64,000 nucleotides of DNA from Crambe crambe (taxonomy: Eukaryota > Porifera > Demospongiae > Poecilosclerida > Crambeidae). The notes under the pieces are model-generated. The model was given only the letters and a program-made list of their open reading frames with translations. It made no database searches and was not told the DNA's origin. A program made the position numbers and the translations under genes. Below, in pieces: positions 24,640-34,201 of the stretch (position 1 is its first letter; the number at the start of each line of letters is the position of its first letter). The stretch spans positions 1,550,001-1,614,000 of the forward strand of contig OZ004588.1 of NCBI GenBank assembly GCA_963924555.1, read 5' to 3'.

Positions 24640-25088
24640 TTATTGAGGGGTTCTACTGTACTATTGTGTGAACTGAGATTGTTTAAATTGAGGGGTTCTA
24701 CTGTACTATTGTGTGAACTGAGATTGTTTAAATTGAGGGGTTCTACTGTACTATTGTTTGAACTGAGATTGTTTAAATTGAGGGGTTCCACTGTACTATT
24801 GTGTGAACTGAGATTGTTTAAATTGAGGGGTTCTACTGTACTATTGTTTGAACTGAGATTGTTTAAATTGAGGGGTTCCACTGTACTATTGTTTGAATTG
24901 AGATTGTTTAAATTGAGGGGTTCTACTGTACTATTGTTTGAACTGAGATTTTTTAAATTGAGGGGTTCCACTGTACTATTGTTTGAATTGGTGGTAGTTT
25001 AAATTGAGGGGTTCTATTGTTTGAACTGAGATTGTATAAATTGAGGGGTTCCACTGTACTATTGTTTAAATTGAGGGGTTCTACTGTA
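24640..25088. repeat. 45-bp minisatellite, about nine units
   Basis: Unit ACTGAGATTGTTTAAATTGA followed by GGGGTTCTACTGTACTATTG and TxTGA, with T/C and G/T variants, the last units shortened. 45 is a multiple of three, so frames stay open on both strands; this is not evidence of a protein. The homologous place in the second duplicate (about 60706-60745) has little more than one unit. Confidence 0.9.
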
Positions 25089-25599
25089 ATTCGGAGCATA
25101 ACTTTTATATGCATAGGAGGAGATGCATGAGGTTTATGTCTCCAGAAAGTGCTCTTTTGTGGTATTGTGAAGAACCTCTTTGGATGGGACAAACAAGGAT
25201 AGAAGGTAAATTCCTGAGATGTACTGATAGTATAGAGTGATTATCCTCTTTCAGAATTAAGCCATCTATTCATGAATTGTCATAAGTCCATTTTTTGTTG
25301 GAGGCCATTTCGGTTTGTTTGTTTGTTTGTTCCTTTGTTTTTTACAGGGTCAGCTACTTCTTTCTGCTTCTGGTGATCTTCCTAACTGGTTAATAGGACA
25401 ATACCTCTGTGGATGTGACCTCTCTGACTATCCTGGCACCTTGAATCTTCATTTCATCTACCAAACCTATTTCATCTACCAAACAATGCATCGCTATTTT
25501 AATAACAAGATAATTTATAATGAAGATGGGTGGGGCTATATGGCGTTGTCGACCCTGTACCGTATTTCTCAAAAGTGGGGTGGGGCTCGCTAGCTACAG

Positions 25600-25633
25600 T
25601 AACTTTAGTGGGCGTGACACCGGGCTTAGAGTG
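25600..25633 (+). promoter_or_regulatory. Conserved leader just upstream of the MGNK start
   Basis: GTAACTTTAGTGGGCGTGAC followed by ACCGGGCTTAGAG is almost unchanged in front of both MGNK start codons (here and about 61259-61294), although both flanks have diverged. It may be 5' UTR or core promoter; no TATA box is evident. Confidence 0.4.
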
Positions 25634-25976
25634 ATGGGGAACAAGGCAGGTAAAAAGAAGCATCGGTCCGAATTAGATTCTTCTGAGTCCGCAGGGAACG
25701 ATTTTAGTCCCCCAAGCTGCGAATCAAGTAACGAGATCGCAGAACCTGCCCCTTCTCAAGACACTGGACCTGATAAGGAGAGTGAGCCTCCACCTGATAC
25801 CGATGATCTTCCTCCTGATGGGTCCTCTGATCCTCCACACACTCCTAGTATAGCTGCAGAGAGTGAGTCAAATCTTAAATGTCAACAAGCAAGAAATGCA
25901 GCTACTCCATTGATTGAAAGGAAAGTGTCCAGACAGGAAAGGAGGAGAAGACAAAGGATGAAACGCAAGTTCAAAG
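25634..25976 (+). CDS. First coding exon of a Roc-COR/Death-domain gene (MGNKxGKKKH N-terminus)
   Basis: I start at 25634 because MGNKAGKKKH is conserved in the duplicate at 61295, whereas the upstream in-frame codons are not. Met-Gly followed by a basic cluster is the pattern of an N-myristoylated, membrane-tethered protein (inference). The body is acidic, Pro/Ser-rich and probably disordered (SEPPPDTDDLPPDGSSDPP), ending in the strongly basic VSRQERRRRQRMKRKFK. The exon can end at 25976 with a GTAACT donor in phase 1, which matches the phase-1 acceptor of the Death exon at 29901; I favour this. Alternatively the frame reads on to TAA at 26057-26059, giving a 142-residue protein; the extra segment differs from its duplicate mostly at amino-acid-changing sites and is frameshifted there, which argues it is intron. 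Confidence 0.6.
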
Positions 25977-26062
25977 GTAACTTAACTAGATACATATTTG
26001 AACTTGTCCACAGGAATAGAGAGGTTGCAATAGCCATGGCTTTTCACAAGAAGCTTTAAGTT

Positions 26063-26563
26063 GGTGTAGGGTGGATGAGTCAGCTAGGTATTGTTGCTCT
26101 TTTCTTTGAAATGGACTATCTTAGAATGCTGAAAATTGCTCTAGATATAATGTGTGGAGAAAGTAATAAAAATATTGCATTTTGTACACACTCGGGAAGG
26201 TATTATGAGTCAAAGGTATGAATTATGAGTCACTGGCTTGATTTTAGTCTTAAAAATTGATAACGTAGCTACGATTTCTACAAAATAGAAATAACCTTAA
26301 AATTCATTTTTAACTCCATCTTGTAGCATCATTGCTTCCCTGTGCTTTTTTTATTCAGATTTGTCACGATTATACCCATTTTTAAACTTCTTATTTAAGA
26401 TTATGTTTATGCATGAATAAGGCATTTTCTGGATGATTTTATTTGATCAAAAGACCAAAATAATTAAGTTTTCATATCTAAAAGTATCAACTATTGTAGA
26501 TTCTTATAAAGTGGTGAACCCATAATAGGGACTGACTCCTAATACCCACACCTACCCTACACC
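26063..26563. mobile_element. 501-bp MITE absent from the paralogous copy
   Basis: Inverted ends GGTGTAGGGT...ACCCTACACC, with ATGAGTCA/GAGTCAGTCC motifs just inside. At the same place in copy 2 (about 61650-61660) the flanks are joined directly, a natural empty site. No coding capacity. Confidence 0.75.
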
Positions 26564-26693
26564 TTTGGAGTGTGTCTAATGAGTATGAAGTACATTGCTA
26601 TTTTACTTCTTCATGGGGGGCTCCCCTTCTTCAATTCTACATCTGTAGCCATCTCTTAGTGTATTCTGTAAGACTTTTATAGTCAGGGTTTTA

Positions 26694-26825
26694 CGGAGGG
26701 GATGGATTTTCCTACCCCAAAAAAAAATCCACTTCAAAGATAAAGTACAATTGTATTTTAAGTCTTGCTGATACTTATGCCCCCCCCCCCCCCCCCCCCC
26801 CCCCTTATAAAATTATGAAACCCTG
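26694..26825. mobile_element. Small CAGGG-end MITE, 5-bp target duplication
   Basis: Begins CAGGGTTTTACGG and ends ATGAAACCCTG; flanked by ATAGT on both sides (26689-26693, 26826-26830). Contains a poly-C run at about 26780. The orthologous insertion is present in copy 2 (about 61779-61920), so it predates the duplication or was carried by later exchange. Confidence 0.65.
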
Positions 26826-27619
26826 ATAGTTAACCTTGGTGTTAGTCAAACTGCCAAAAAAATCCTCCACTGAATTTTTCCATCCATGTAGTATGTGTGT
26901 GGGAGGTGTCATAGTCAGGAGTGACTCCCTCAGGTGACTCCTGACTAGGTGTGGTAGCTATAATGTATGCTCATAAATTAATGAGACCAGTAGTAGTAAC
27001 TAACTAGGCTTCAGTCTAATATGCTATTTTTGCTTATTATGCTTTTGAGCAATTCCTGAAAAATATGCTCCATTATGCTCAAGTTATGCCCACTATTTAA
27101 TATTATGGTTCATTAAACAAAGCCCAAAAGTCCATTTATTTTTTTGAGTCAGTAAGTCACAAACTGTACACATGACTAGTCAGTGGCAGTTGTATTGGAG
27201 TAGGAGTGATAACTTTATAAGGATTGATCTTGTTAAGATTGATAATGCACATTCCCAGACAGTTGCTCCCAGAAGGTTATCTTTGAGTGATTGCTTACAC
27301 TGCATGCATAGGGACTTTACTTATTATTTTTCCAAAATTAATATTCTAGCTTTATGCCTGATGGTAGGGAGTACCTATTATGCTCAAGATTATGCCAGTA
27401 TATTAAGTTTGAGCCTAGTAGTAACACCAACTATGAGATACTGGGGTAAGGTGCCCAAACTTGTGTGCTGTATTATATAGATAGTGACGTAAAATGGGCA
27501 TGGCTAGGCTGGTTATTTCTGGGGCACTACAGTCCACCATTGTCTGGCTGGTTTGGGAATGAGATGGCAGTGGTGGTTTCTTTTTACTTCTTAAGAAGTA
27601 CCCATCTTAATTGCACAGC

Positions 27620-28361
27620 CAGGGCTGGATCCAGGATTTTTTGATAGGTGGGGTTGCAGGACTAGGAGCACACACACACTGGGCCATGGGGAAGGGTCAA
27701 GAAAGAACAAGTTATTTGAAGGATCCATGTTGGCTTCACTTGCAGGCTGCCACTTCTTGAGCATTTGCTTCATAATGCACAAATTTGGATCCAAGAAGTC
27801 CAAAATTTTCCCCAAATTTCCCTAAATGGCACATATTTGTGTGCATTATATGACAGCATGAGTATAGGCAAAGGTGAATCATCTCAAATTGCTAGCTAGC
27901 TATTACACTCAAACTCTGAAGTGACACATGCAAGGTCACAGGTGTTCATGAAGGAAATCATAGTTAGTATGCACTGAGTTATCTAATGTGTGACCTTGCA
28001 AATGAAAGCCAAAGTGTTCCAAAATTTAAAGTGCAAGTTCACAGGTGTGAAATAAGGAAGTCTCAGTTAGTATCCACTGAGTTATCTAATGTGTGAACTT
28101 GCCAAACATATACATAGACTTGACCATAGCCTTAGATTATGATGGCAGTAGTAACCACATTAGTTAAGTTAGCTCATAATATGTTCCTCTAATTATACTA
28201 CTTTAGAGCAGAAACACAAGAAAATAGATACGGCTAAGCAAGTAGGCATGATCAAATTGCATTAGCTATTATAGCTAGTGTATCATTTCATAGCTTGGGA
28301 ACAAAGGGGGGGGGGGGGGGGGGTTGCAACCCCCTCAACCCCACCCCTGGATCTAGCCTTG
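27620..28361. mobile_element. 742-bp CAGGG-end element, 5-bp target duplication
   Basis: Left end CAGGGCTGGATCCAGGATTT, right end on the other strand CAAGGCTAGATCCAGGGGTG; ACAGC flanks both ends (27615-27619, 28362-28366). A poly-G run lies at about 28306-28323. Also present in copy 2 from about 62717. No transposase seen. Confidence 0.7.
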
Positions 28362-28954
28362 ACAGCATTAGCAATAAAAATATAAAAATGGGTGTGGTTA
28401 TGGGAGTGGTAGTAGGAGACCCACTATTAAGAAGTACCCTTTAGAAAATCCTGGATCCGCCACTGGATGGGGGATCTCAACTTCACCCCTGGATCCAGGG
28501 ATCCAGCCATGCTTGTTATAAGATGCCGCCATGTTGGTGTATAGGTGAAGGGTGTGTCTATGAGTATGAAGTGTCTGCTACAAGTCAACTCTGACTTCTT
28601 TTTAGTGTTAAAACATAATCTAACACACCAGCAACAGGACTCCTAAAGGCAAACTAGTACATTTCCCTTATACCATGTACACCAATATGGACAAGTCCAA
28701 CGTTATAGAAAGCCACACCTATTGCAACCTCTCTATAGGAACTAAGGAGACAGAAATATCATACTGTCTGGAATTCATAGGCTCCTGCAGATTATGCTCA
28801 GATTTATACACAAGATTCTATTCTCAGATTCTCACTCTAGCCTATTATTCTTTCAATTGTACCCATTATTCCCAAAGATTCTCTTATACATAGCTATGGC
28901 AACAGGGCTGGATTTGGATTATTAAATAGATGGAGTTGCATGACTATGGGCACA

Positions 28955-29900
28955 CACTGGACCATGGGGGAGGGTGTGGGAAAGGGCATATATGGCATGG
29001 GAATTATTTGGAGGACCATGTATGTTGGCTTCACTGACAGTTTGCCACATTTTGAGCTTTTAAAGTTTGTGCATAAAATTGAATAATCCAAGTAGAGTAG
29101 TCTCCTATACCATAGATACATTTGTGTATGGTGTTACATTCCTGTGAGTTGTTATAAACTAATGGTTTCAATACATGATCAAACCATGATAATAACATTT
29201 AGGTGCATGCCTATACCAACTATCCCTAATAATGTAGCAGTTATTTTTGCTGGCTTCTTCAAGCTTCTTCTTCAATCTTGTTCAGCTTCTTGCCCTATTC
29301 CACCACCTCTAAATGGCATGTGTGGTCAGTCATATGCTAGCATTTGTGTAGGTAAGGGATGGACCACACCAAAATTATGACATCTTTGAAGTGACATATG
29401 CATGGAAATCAGTTTTTATGTACTAAGTTATAAAATGTGTGTCCTTGAAAGTGCAAGTCACTGTTTCTTACCACTTTGATGAAGTATCAAGTATATATAA
29501 GTATTATTATTGTCAAAGTAGAAATGCACATGACCAAGCAAGTAGGTATGGTCAAAATCACTTTGCACCGTTTTAGGGGATTGGGGGCCAACCACCCCCC
29601 CCCCCCCCCCGAATATGTTAGGGAAAGTCCAACTTTTGAACTTTATGGATGTCACCATCTTATTCACCCATAATCTCGACTGTGGGGTGTGTTGGGGTGT
29701 GCCAAATTAAACAGCTGTGAGTCCCTTTCCATAGGAGCTGCTTCTATAGGAGCTGCTGAGTCAGTTTGGGGAGTCCAAAACTCACGGATTTTCACCTGCT
29801 GAGCAATATGTATTGATATATTTTCACTAAGTTGTGGTTAATATGGGTACATCCCTGCTGATATCTATTAATTAGTGTGTCATTGATATTTTGTTTGTAG
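28955..29900. other. Rest of the first intron of the Roc-COR/Death gene
   Basis: AT-rich, with a poly-C run at about 29597-29610 and another GGGCTGGATTTGG-type element end near 28905. No exon recognised. Confidence 0.4.
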
Positions 29901-30167
29901 CTCCTCCACTCAGCTTAAGCAATGTTGTTGCAGTCCTAAACAAACTTTCGTGGAGCCGTGTTGGTGAAATACTGGAAATCCCCGAGACTAAGTTAAATAC
30001 TATCGAAGACGAGTGTGATACGGATGAGGAAAGACTTTTAGCCACTGTTAAGTATTTTTTATTAAATGATCCGAATGCGTCCTGGAGGAGACTTATATAT
30101 CAGCTTGACGTGTATAGCCATTCAGATATAGCAGACAGGATACGGAAGTATGCAGAGAAACTAACAG
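29901..30167 (+). CDS. Death-domain exon 1 of the Roc-COR/Death gene
   Basis: Acceptor TTTGTAG at 29900, donor GTTAGT at 30168, phase 1 at both sides, 89 codons. Encodes a complete six-helix Death-type domain: LSNVVAVLNKLSWSRVGEILEIPETKLNTIEDE...RLLATVKYFLLNDPNASWRRLIYQLDVYSHSDIADRIRKYAEKL. The W-x-x-(L/I) of helix 3 region and the P-x-SWRRL segment of helix 5 are typical of the family. Death domains form homotypic complexes in cell-death and innate signalling. Being phase 1-1, the exon can be added or lost without breaking the frame. Confidence 0.8.
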
Positions 30168-30626
30168 GTTAGTGAGAGCTTCAAACATATTGACATATGT
30201 ACATGAATAGGTTGCATGTGCAGTTAAAACATTGCTGCTGTTCTGTTCCACAGGACTCAGTTGTATTATCTCTAATCTCCATGACGTTTTACATAATTAC
30301 ATAATATATCTGCTGAGTCAGCTATATCATTGTAACTACTTAACTGCTGCACATGCCGAGACCCATGCCCAGTTGTTAAGAGTAGAGACTCAAAGTCTGT
30401 AGTACATGTAACAAAGTTTAATTTTTTGCTTGTCTATTTCATTGCACTATTCCAACAAACCCTATTATAGTCTATTTACATTCACTCTGACACCTTGAAG
30501 TTAATGAGTTATGTATAACACTTTTTACTGGTATAAAGTAGAGTCTTATAGTAGCCACCATTAGAACCAACATGTAATCAGCTCTCTACTGATGTCTGAA
30601 ATCAGTCTGGAATCAACAAAGTTATA
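30168..30626. other. Intron sequence left of the pogo-like transposon
   Basis: Nothing recognised. Confidence 0.3.
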
Positions 30627-30768
30627 CTGTAGTTCCAGAAATATTTCACAATTTTATTTTAATTTTGGAAACATTATATACAACATCCAAAAATTTTAAA
30701 CAACGAATTGTTATTGCATCAAATGTGCGTGAATTAGAGTTCGACTAGTTACCGCATGTACGTATGTA

Positions 30769-31121
30769 ATGGCAGAGTCCGTGGCTGAGTCACAATGTGA
30801 GGTGGATTCCTGCATCAGAGGCTATCATGAATACAGAGCAATATGGACAGCAGCTATTGGAGTCTCTTTGTTGTATTAGGGGAGCCTACTAATACAATAG
30901 ATCAATACGCTGTTGCTGTAATTAGAAGTGGACTAGTTGTTGGACATTTGCCTAAGAAGATTTCAAGAGTTTGCTCACTTTTTTTGAGGAGAGGAGGTAC
31001 CATATATTGTATAGCTAGTTACCAACACCACAGGAGATATTCCGCAGACCTCCCTCAAGGTGGACTAGAGATCCCCTGTACTTTGCATTTTGAAGGGATC
31101 ATGCCCAATCTCAATTCATAA
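30769..31121 (+). pseudogene. HIRAN-domain protein encoded by the pogo-like element (one frameshift)
   Basis: The frame opens at ATG 30769 (MAESVAESQCEVDSCIRGYH, then EYRAIWTAAIGVSL), typical of the start of HIRAN domains, then shifts frame at about 30875 and continues GEPTNTIDQYAVAVIRSGLVVGHLPKKISRVCSLFLRRGGTIYCIASYQHHRRYSADLPQGGLEIPC to a stop at 31119-31121. The xEPxNxxDxxAVAV and VGHLPxxIS motifs are the HIRAN signature. HIRAN domains bind 3' DNA ends in HLTF/Rad5-type proteins. Here the domain stands alone with no helicase. One frameshift makes this copy probably non-functional. Confidence 0.85.
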
Positions 31122-31615
31122 TCAGTACTTAAATCATTGTTTTCATCTGCTAAAATTATATTATAAAAGTTACTACCGTACAGTGTTGTTTTTTTTAGTA
31201 TTTCATTAATCATCAAAGGACAATATAGATGAAGAATTACGGTAGTCTTTTATTCAGTATGGTACGATTATTTTAGCGCATGTACAACAATATCTATGGA
31301 CTTCGCTTCACAGCTGCTTTTTCACTGGCTTGCATACTATTCTTTGCCTTCATTTCTTCAGGTATAGCCCTCTTCGCAATCGTGGCGACTTCTTAAGTGA
31401 TGGAATCTAGCTAGCTAAGAAGAAAGTGGACCAGAAGGTTATGTAAGTTACATATATTGCATGCTGTAGTTGAATGTACGAACGTCTACATGTGGCTAAA
31501 CGGTGGCTTTATATTGGAAATAGAAAAATTTTCGATAGACTGATTACTGAAATTACCGAATTTTTATTCCCACCAAGATTATCCCGCTGCAAGGTACACA
31601 TTAAGTATACATCAA
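31122..31615. other. Spacer between HIRAN gene and transposase inside the transposon
   Basis: Holds a short open frame at 31474-31719 that is mostly antisense to the transposase end. No further gene recognised. Confidence 0.35.
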
Positions 31616-32474
31616 TCAATCACCGTTCACATCCACTTCTTCTATCTCTGAATCTTCCACACCAAGTGCTTTATTGTCAACATCAAGTGCTTGACATATT
31701 CCAGCTTCGTTCACTATGAATGACGGATTATCAGCAATGTGCTGAACTGTCTTGACAAGCCATTTGGCACCAAGTTCTTTCATAGCTGGTAAACATAGGT
31801 CAGCAGGTTCCAATCTTGATCCAACTGCTCTGCTATTTGACTTGAATACCAGTCTTGAAATTTTCGCCGAAGAAAATCCTTCACAGGCTTATTAACAGAG
31901 ATGTCCATTGGCTGTAATAAATCTGTGGTATTAGCAGGCAACAAACAAACATGAATAGAATTCTCTTCAAGAATAGCATTAACACATGGAGTGATTTGAC
32001 CTTTAAAATTATCCATAATCACAAGGGCAGACTTGTCTTCCCCCAAATTGTCTCTGCTTTTCAACATATGGAATGATTATGGCTTTGATGTATTGAAACA
32101 TCGTTTCTTCATTTGACCAATGTTTGGGTGAATGCGTAATATCCCAGTCACTTGGAAATTTGAAATGGGGGTGTTGAATGGGGGTGACAACGGTTTGTCT
32201 TGACAGTGGAAGTGACTTCATTTAGAAATTCCTTCTTCAACTGTGAAAAATTGGCAACACTAAATTTGTTCTTTGTTGTGGTGGCTTTTCACTGGACAAA
32301 TTTCATCCACACAAGAAGTGAATTTGCCCATAGTCTGTAGCCACCAAACTCTTCTAACTTGAACTTGCCATATGCCATCACAATACCTCGAGCAACAGCA
32401 ACAACAATACATGCAGATACAACACCTCCAGTTTCTCTCAGTTTCAGCAAATATGCTTGCACAACCATTGTCAT

Positions 32475-33612
32475 AGGGTGGAATGTCCCCCTCTTAGAAA
32501 GATCCGGGGGTCATTTTACCCTAGGGTGAAGTGACCTGGGGTCACTCTAACCTAGGCTGGAATGACCCCCCTGGGTCACTCAGCCCTAGGGTATATTGAC
32601 CCCTCTAGGATGTAGTGACCCCCTGGGTCACTTTGCCCTTTGGTATAATGACCCCATCCTCCCCGTCTCTACATAGGATGTGGAATTAGACGATCAAATC
32701 AATTTCTTTGGTGAACATCAAAACCACTTGATACTTTTTTCTTCTTCCATGCTGCTGCTGGTGCTGTGACACATTGCTTATGAAACCACTGAGTCTTGGC
32801 ATGAGCTGCAACTGATAATCGGTTACAAAAATCTCAAAGGTAATTGCTGCCAAACTTGAGCTTTTTTCTGGTTTTTCTGCTGTGGAAATGATGTCAGTGC
32901 CGATTTTCTAACAGTTGAAAAGATGCTTCCGAAACTTGTGTAATATATGCAACAGAGCAAACAATCACTGCCATTACCCTGAATTTTTGTACATTGACGA
33001 AACATATATCCAGTGGAGTAGGAATAGGAAATTTATCTGGGGGAGGGGGGCAGGGACAATAATAAGTTAATCACAGTAATAGCAACAAAATTCAATCCTT
33101 CTGTCATTAAATTGCATTAGATAACAGTCAGCAAGCAGCAGTGAAATTGCTGACATCACACTGCAATGACATGTAATTGCTTGGTGCTTGGTCTTACTTT
33201 CAATATACTGTTCATATTTTGGGTGGGGGGGCAGTGCCTCTCCATCTATAGTATTGGGGGGCAGTGGCCCCCCTGCCCCCCCCTCTCCCCCCATTCCTAC
33301 TCCACTGTCTGATATCATAAATATAGTCTCGCGGGCCAATCCTTTACCAAAATACACCTCCCGCCGCACTGATATCAACGGAAACTGTTGATATTAAATT
33401 AGCCAGGGGCTGCTAAAAAATCTGTAAAGAAATATTGTTCTGTGATCATGAAGTGCCGAATACTTATTAGAGCATGCGCAACTCACATGTACACTTTACT
33501 TATGTGGGGGTCACTTGACCCTGAGGGGGGTCATTAACCCTAGATTAGAGTGACCTCCGGGTCACTACACCCTAGGGTAGAATGACCGGGGGTCACTATA
33601 CCCTCCCACACC
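32475..33612. mobile_element. Element nested in the transposase, with GGTCAC/CCCTAGGG subterminal repeats
   Basis: Interrupts the transposase frame between DYLDT and MVVQAYLL. Both ends carry several copies of a GGTCA(C/T)TxxACCCTAGGG motif in opposite orientation (32495-32660 and 33500-33600), with outermost ends like AGGGTGGAATG and CCCTCCCACA. Exact borders are uncertain by about ten bases. Inside, a minus-strand frame (33378-33320) reads ISVRREVYFGKGLARETIFM, not assigned to a family. Confidence 0.65.
33011..33307. mobile_element. MITE nested within the nested element
   Basis: Begins CAGTGGAGTAGGAATAGG and ends with the complement of CAGTGGAGTAGGAATGGG, with G/C-rich runs inside each end. 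It splits the frame around 33010-33310. Third level of nesting at this place. Confidence 0.65.
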
Positions 33613-34201
33613 GTATCTAAATAGTCCCCCAGCAAAAGTGGCCTACCACGCTTTCTTTCAGGAAGCTCATCCACTCATTATTATCTGTTTTCCGTTTCTC
33701 TCTCACACTTTCAAGGTAGTCCTTGATCGAGATGGTACTACTGTTGATTTTCACCCTCAACTTTCAAGAGAAATGTGCAGCAGCTGCTGAAACTCCATGC
33801 TGACTGCATATCTGCCCATATCAGCACAATCCTTAGGACTATATTAATAGAATTATCATCTTTTTCCTAAGCTAGCTTAGCTACCTACGTAAGTATATAC
33901 TTCATATATGGACCACGTTTTTTCTGTTTCTTAGCTTCAACCATCACTTCCTTATTAGCGAGCGCTACTGCCCTCAAGGTCATAATGTTGGATAAAGATC
34001 CACTGGGGCTTGGAAGTCCATCCTTAGCCTTGAAATACTTTTGTAAAGACATGTCTCGAGTATGTCAGAGCCACGTGTTACCATAATTTAAATTTTTATA
34101 CAAATATAGTTTCTGGTAAGTAGTTTTATTCAGACAATTTAATTTCGGAATACTTCCAACTTCCGAAAATATTTAATTTTTGAATTTTTCTGGAACTACA
34201 G

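Larger units (their letters stand above)
18110..25300. repeat. Repeat field 1: duplicated sequence with small exon-like cassettes
   Basis: About 7 kb with no long gene. Markers: a segment like GTGGGCATTATTAGTG (18336; relatives at about 49120 and 56110), family copies at 19070-19140 and 23845-24475, the segment 19680-20020 nearly repeated at 52790-53150, 21040-21330 repeated at 53340-53600, and 21540-21870 repeated at 55100-55440. Short conserved cassettes with splice-like borders recur at 19408-19468 and 21265-21329. The homologous field lies at 48.8-60.7 kb, downstream of the next Roc-COR/Death gene. Confidence 0.7.
25200..28954. repeat. Segmental duplication, copy 1 (copy 2 at 60850-64000)
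   Basis: From about 25230 (GAGATGTACTGATAGTATAG) to 28954 the sequence is collinear with 60850 to the window end. Similarity is clearly lower through the upstream part and the MGNK exon (25345-26060), intermediate at 26565-26830, and nearly complete from about 26840 on. Copy 1 has a 501-bp insertion (26063-26563) that copy 2 lacks. Confidence 0.9.
31616..34052 (-). pseudogene. Pogo/jerky-type DDE transposase, broken
   Basis: Minus strand. 34052-33906 encodes an N-terminal segment MSLQKYFKAKDGLPSPSGSL...ANKEV...KKRGPYMKY and then a probable intron; about 33830-33640 encodes HGVSAAAAHFS, an in-frame stop, and later ELPERKRGRPLLLGDYLDT; a nested element interrupts; 32474-32289 resumes VVQAYLLKLRETGGVVSACI...MKFVQ (CENP-B-like DNA-binding region); then HPHFKFPSDWDITHSPKHWSNEETMFQYIKAIIIPYVE, then ALVIMDNFKGQITP (second catalytic Asp) and LLPANTTDLLQPMDISVNKPVKDFLRRKFQDWY, and the tail LPAMKELGAKWLVKTVQHIADNP. 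The block with the first catalytic Asp appears deleted around 32221-32289. At least three frame breaks. DDE_1-type domain, superfamily Tc1/mariner/pogo. Confidence 0.85.
30627..34201. mobile_element. Pogo-like (Tc1/mariner superfamily) DNA transposon with HIRAN accessory gene
   Basis: Inverted ends start CTGTAGTTCCAGAAA at 30627 and, on the other strand, CTGTAGTTCCAGAAA at 34201 (15 identical bases, similarity continuing further). TA stands outside both ends (30625-30626 and 34202-34203), the canonical target of Tc1/mariner/pogo elements. Inside are a HIRAN-domain gene (+) at the left and a pogo/jerky-type DDE transposase (-) across the rest, converging. The element sits in an intron of the host gene and is inactive: the transposase is broken, and a second element is nested within it. 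Length 3,575 bp, of which roughly 1.1 kb is the nested insert. Confidence 0.9.

Noticed and set aside
24625..25002. Leu-rich repeat-like frame (FKLRGSTVLLCELRL)n and its antisense (VEPLNLNNLSSNNST)n
   Set aside because: Product of a 45-bp tandem repeat whose length is a multiple of three; not a leucine-rich-repeat protein, and the paralogous site has only about one unit.
25315..25460. Exon-like stretch LLLSASGDLPNWLIGQYLCGCD after TTTTTACAG, repeated at 60993
   Set aside because: Changes between the copies are mostly amino-acid-altering, no donor is evident, and it could be leader sequence of the MGNK genes; too weak to call a gene.
27172..27480. 102-codon frame, nearly repeated at 62272-62544
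   Set aside because: Similarity reflects the young duplication; one copy is altered by a 4-base deletion and no domain is seen.
31474..31719. Plus-strand frame at the end of the transposase
   Set aside because: Half of it is antisense to the conserved transposase tail.
33067..33378. Minus-strand frame starting ISVRREVYFGKGLARETIFM
   Set aside because: The first part looks protein-like, but the remainder is the C-rich nested MITE; too short to assign.
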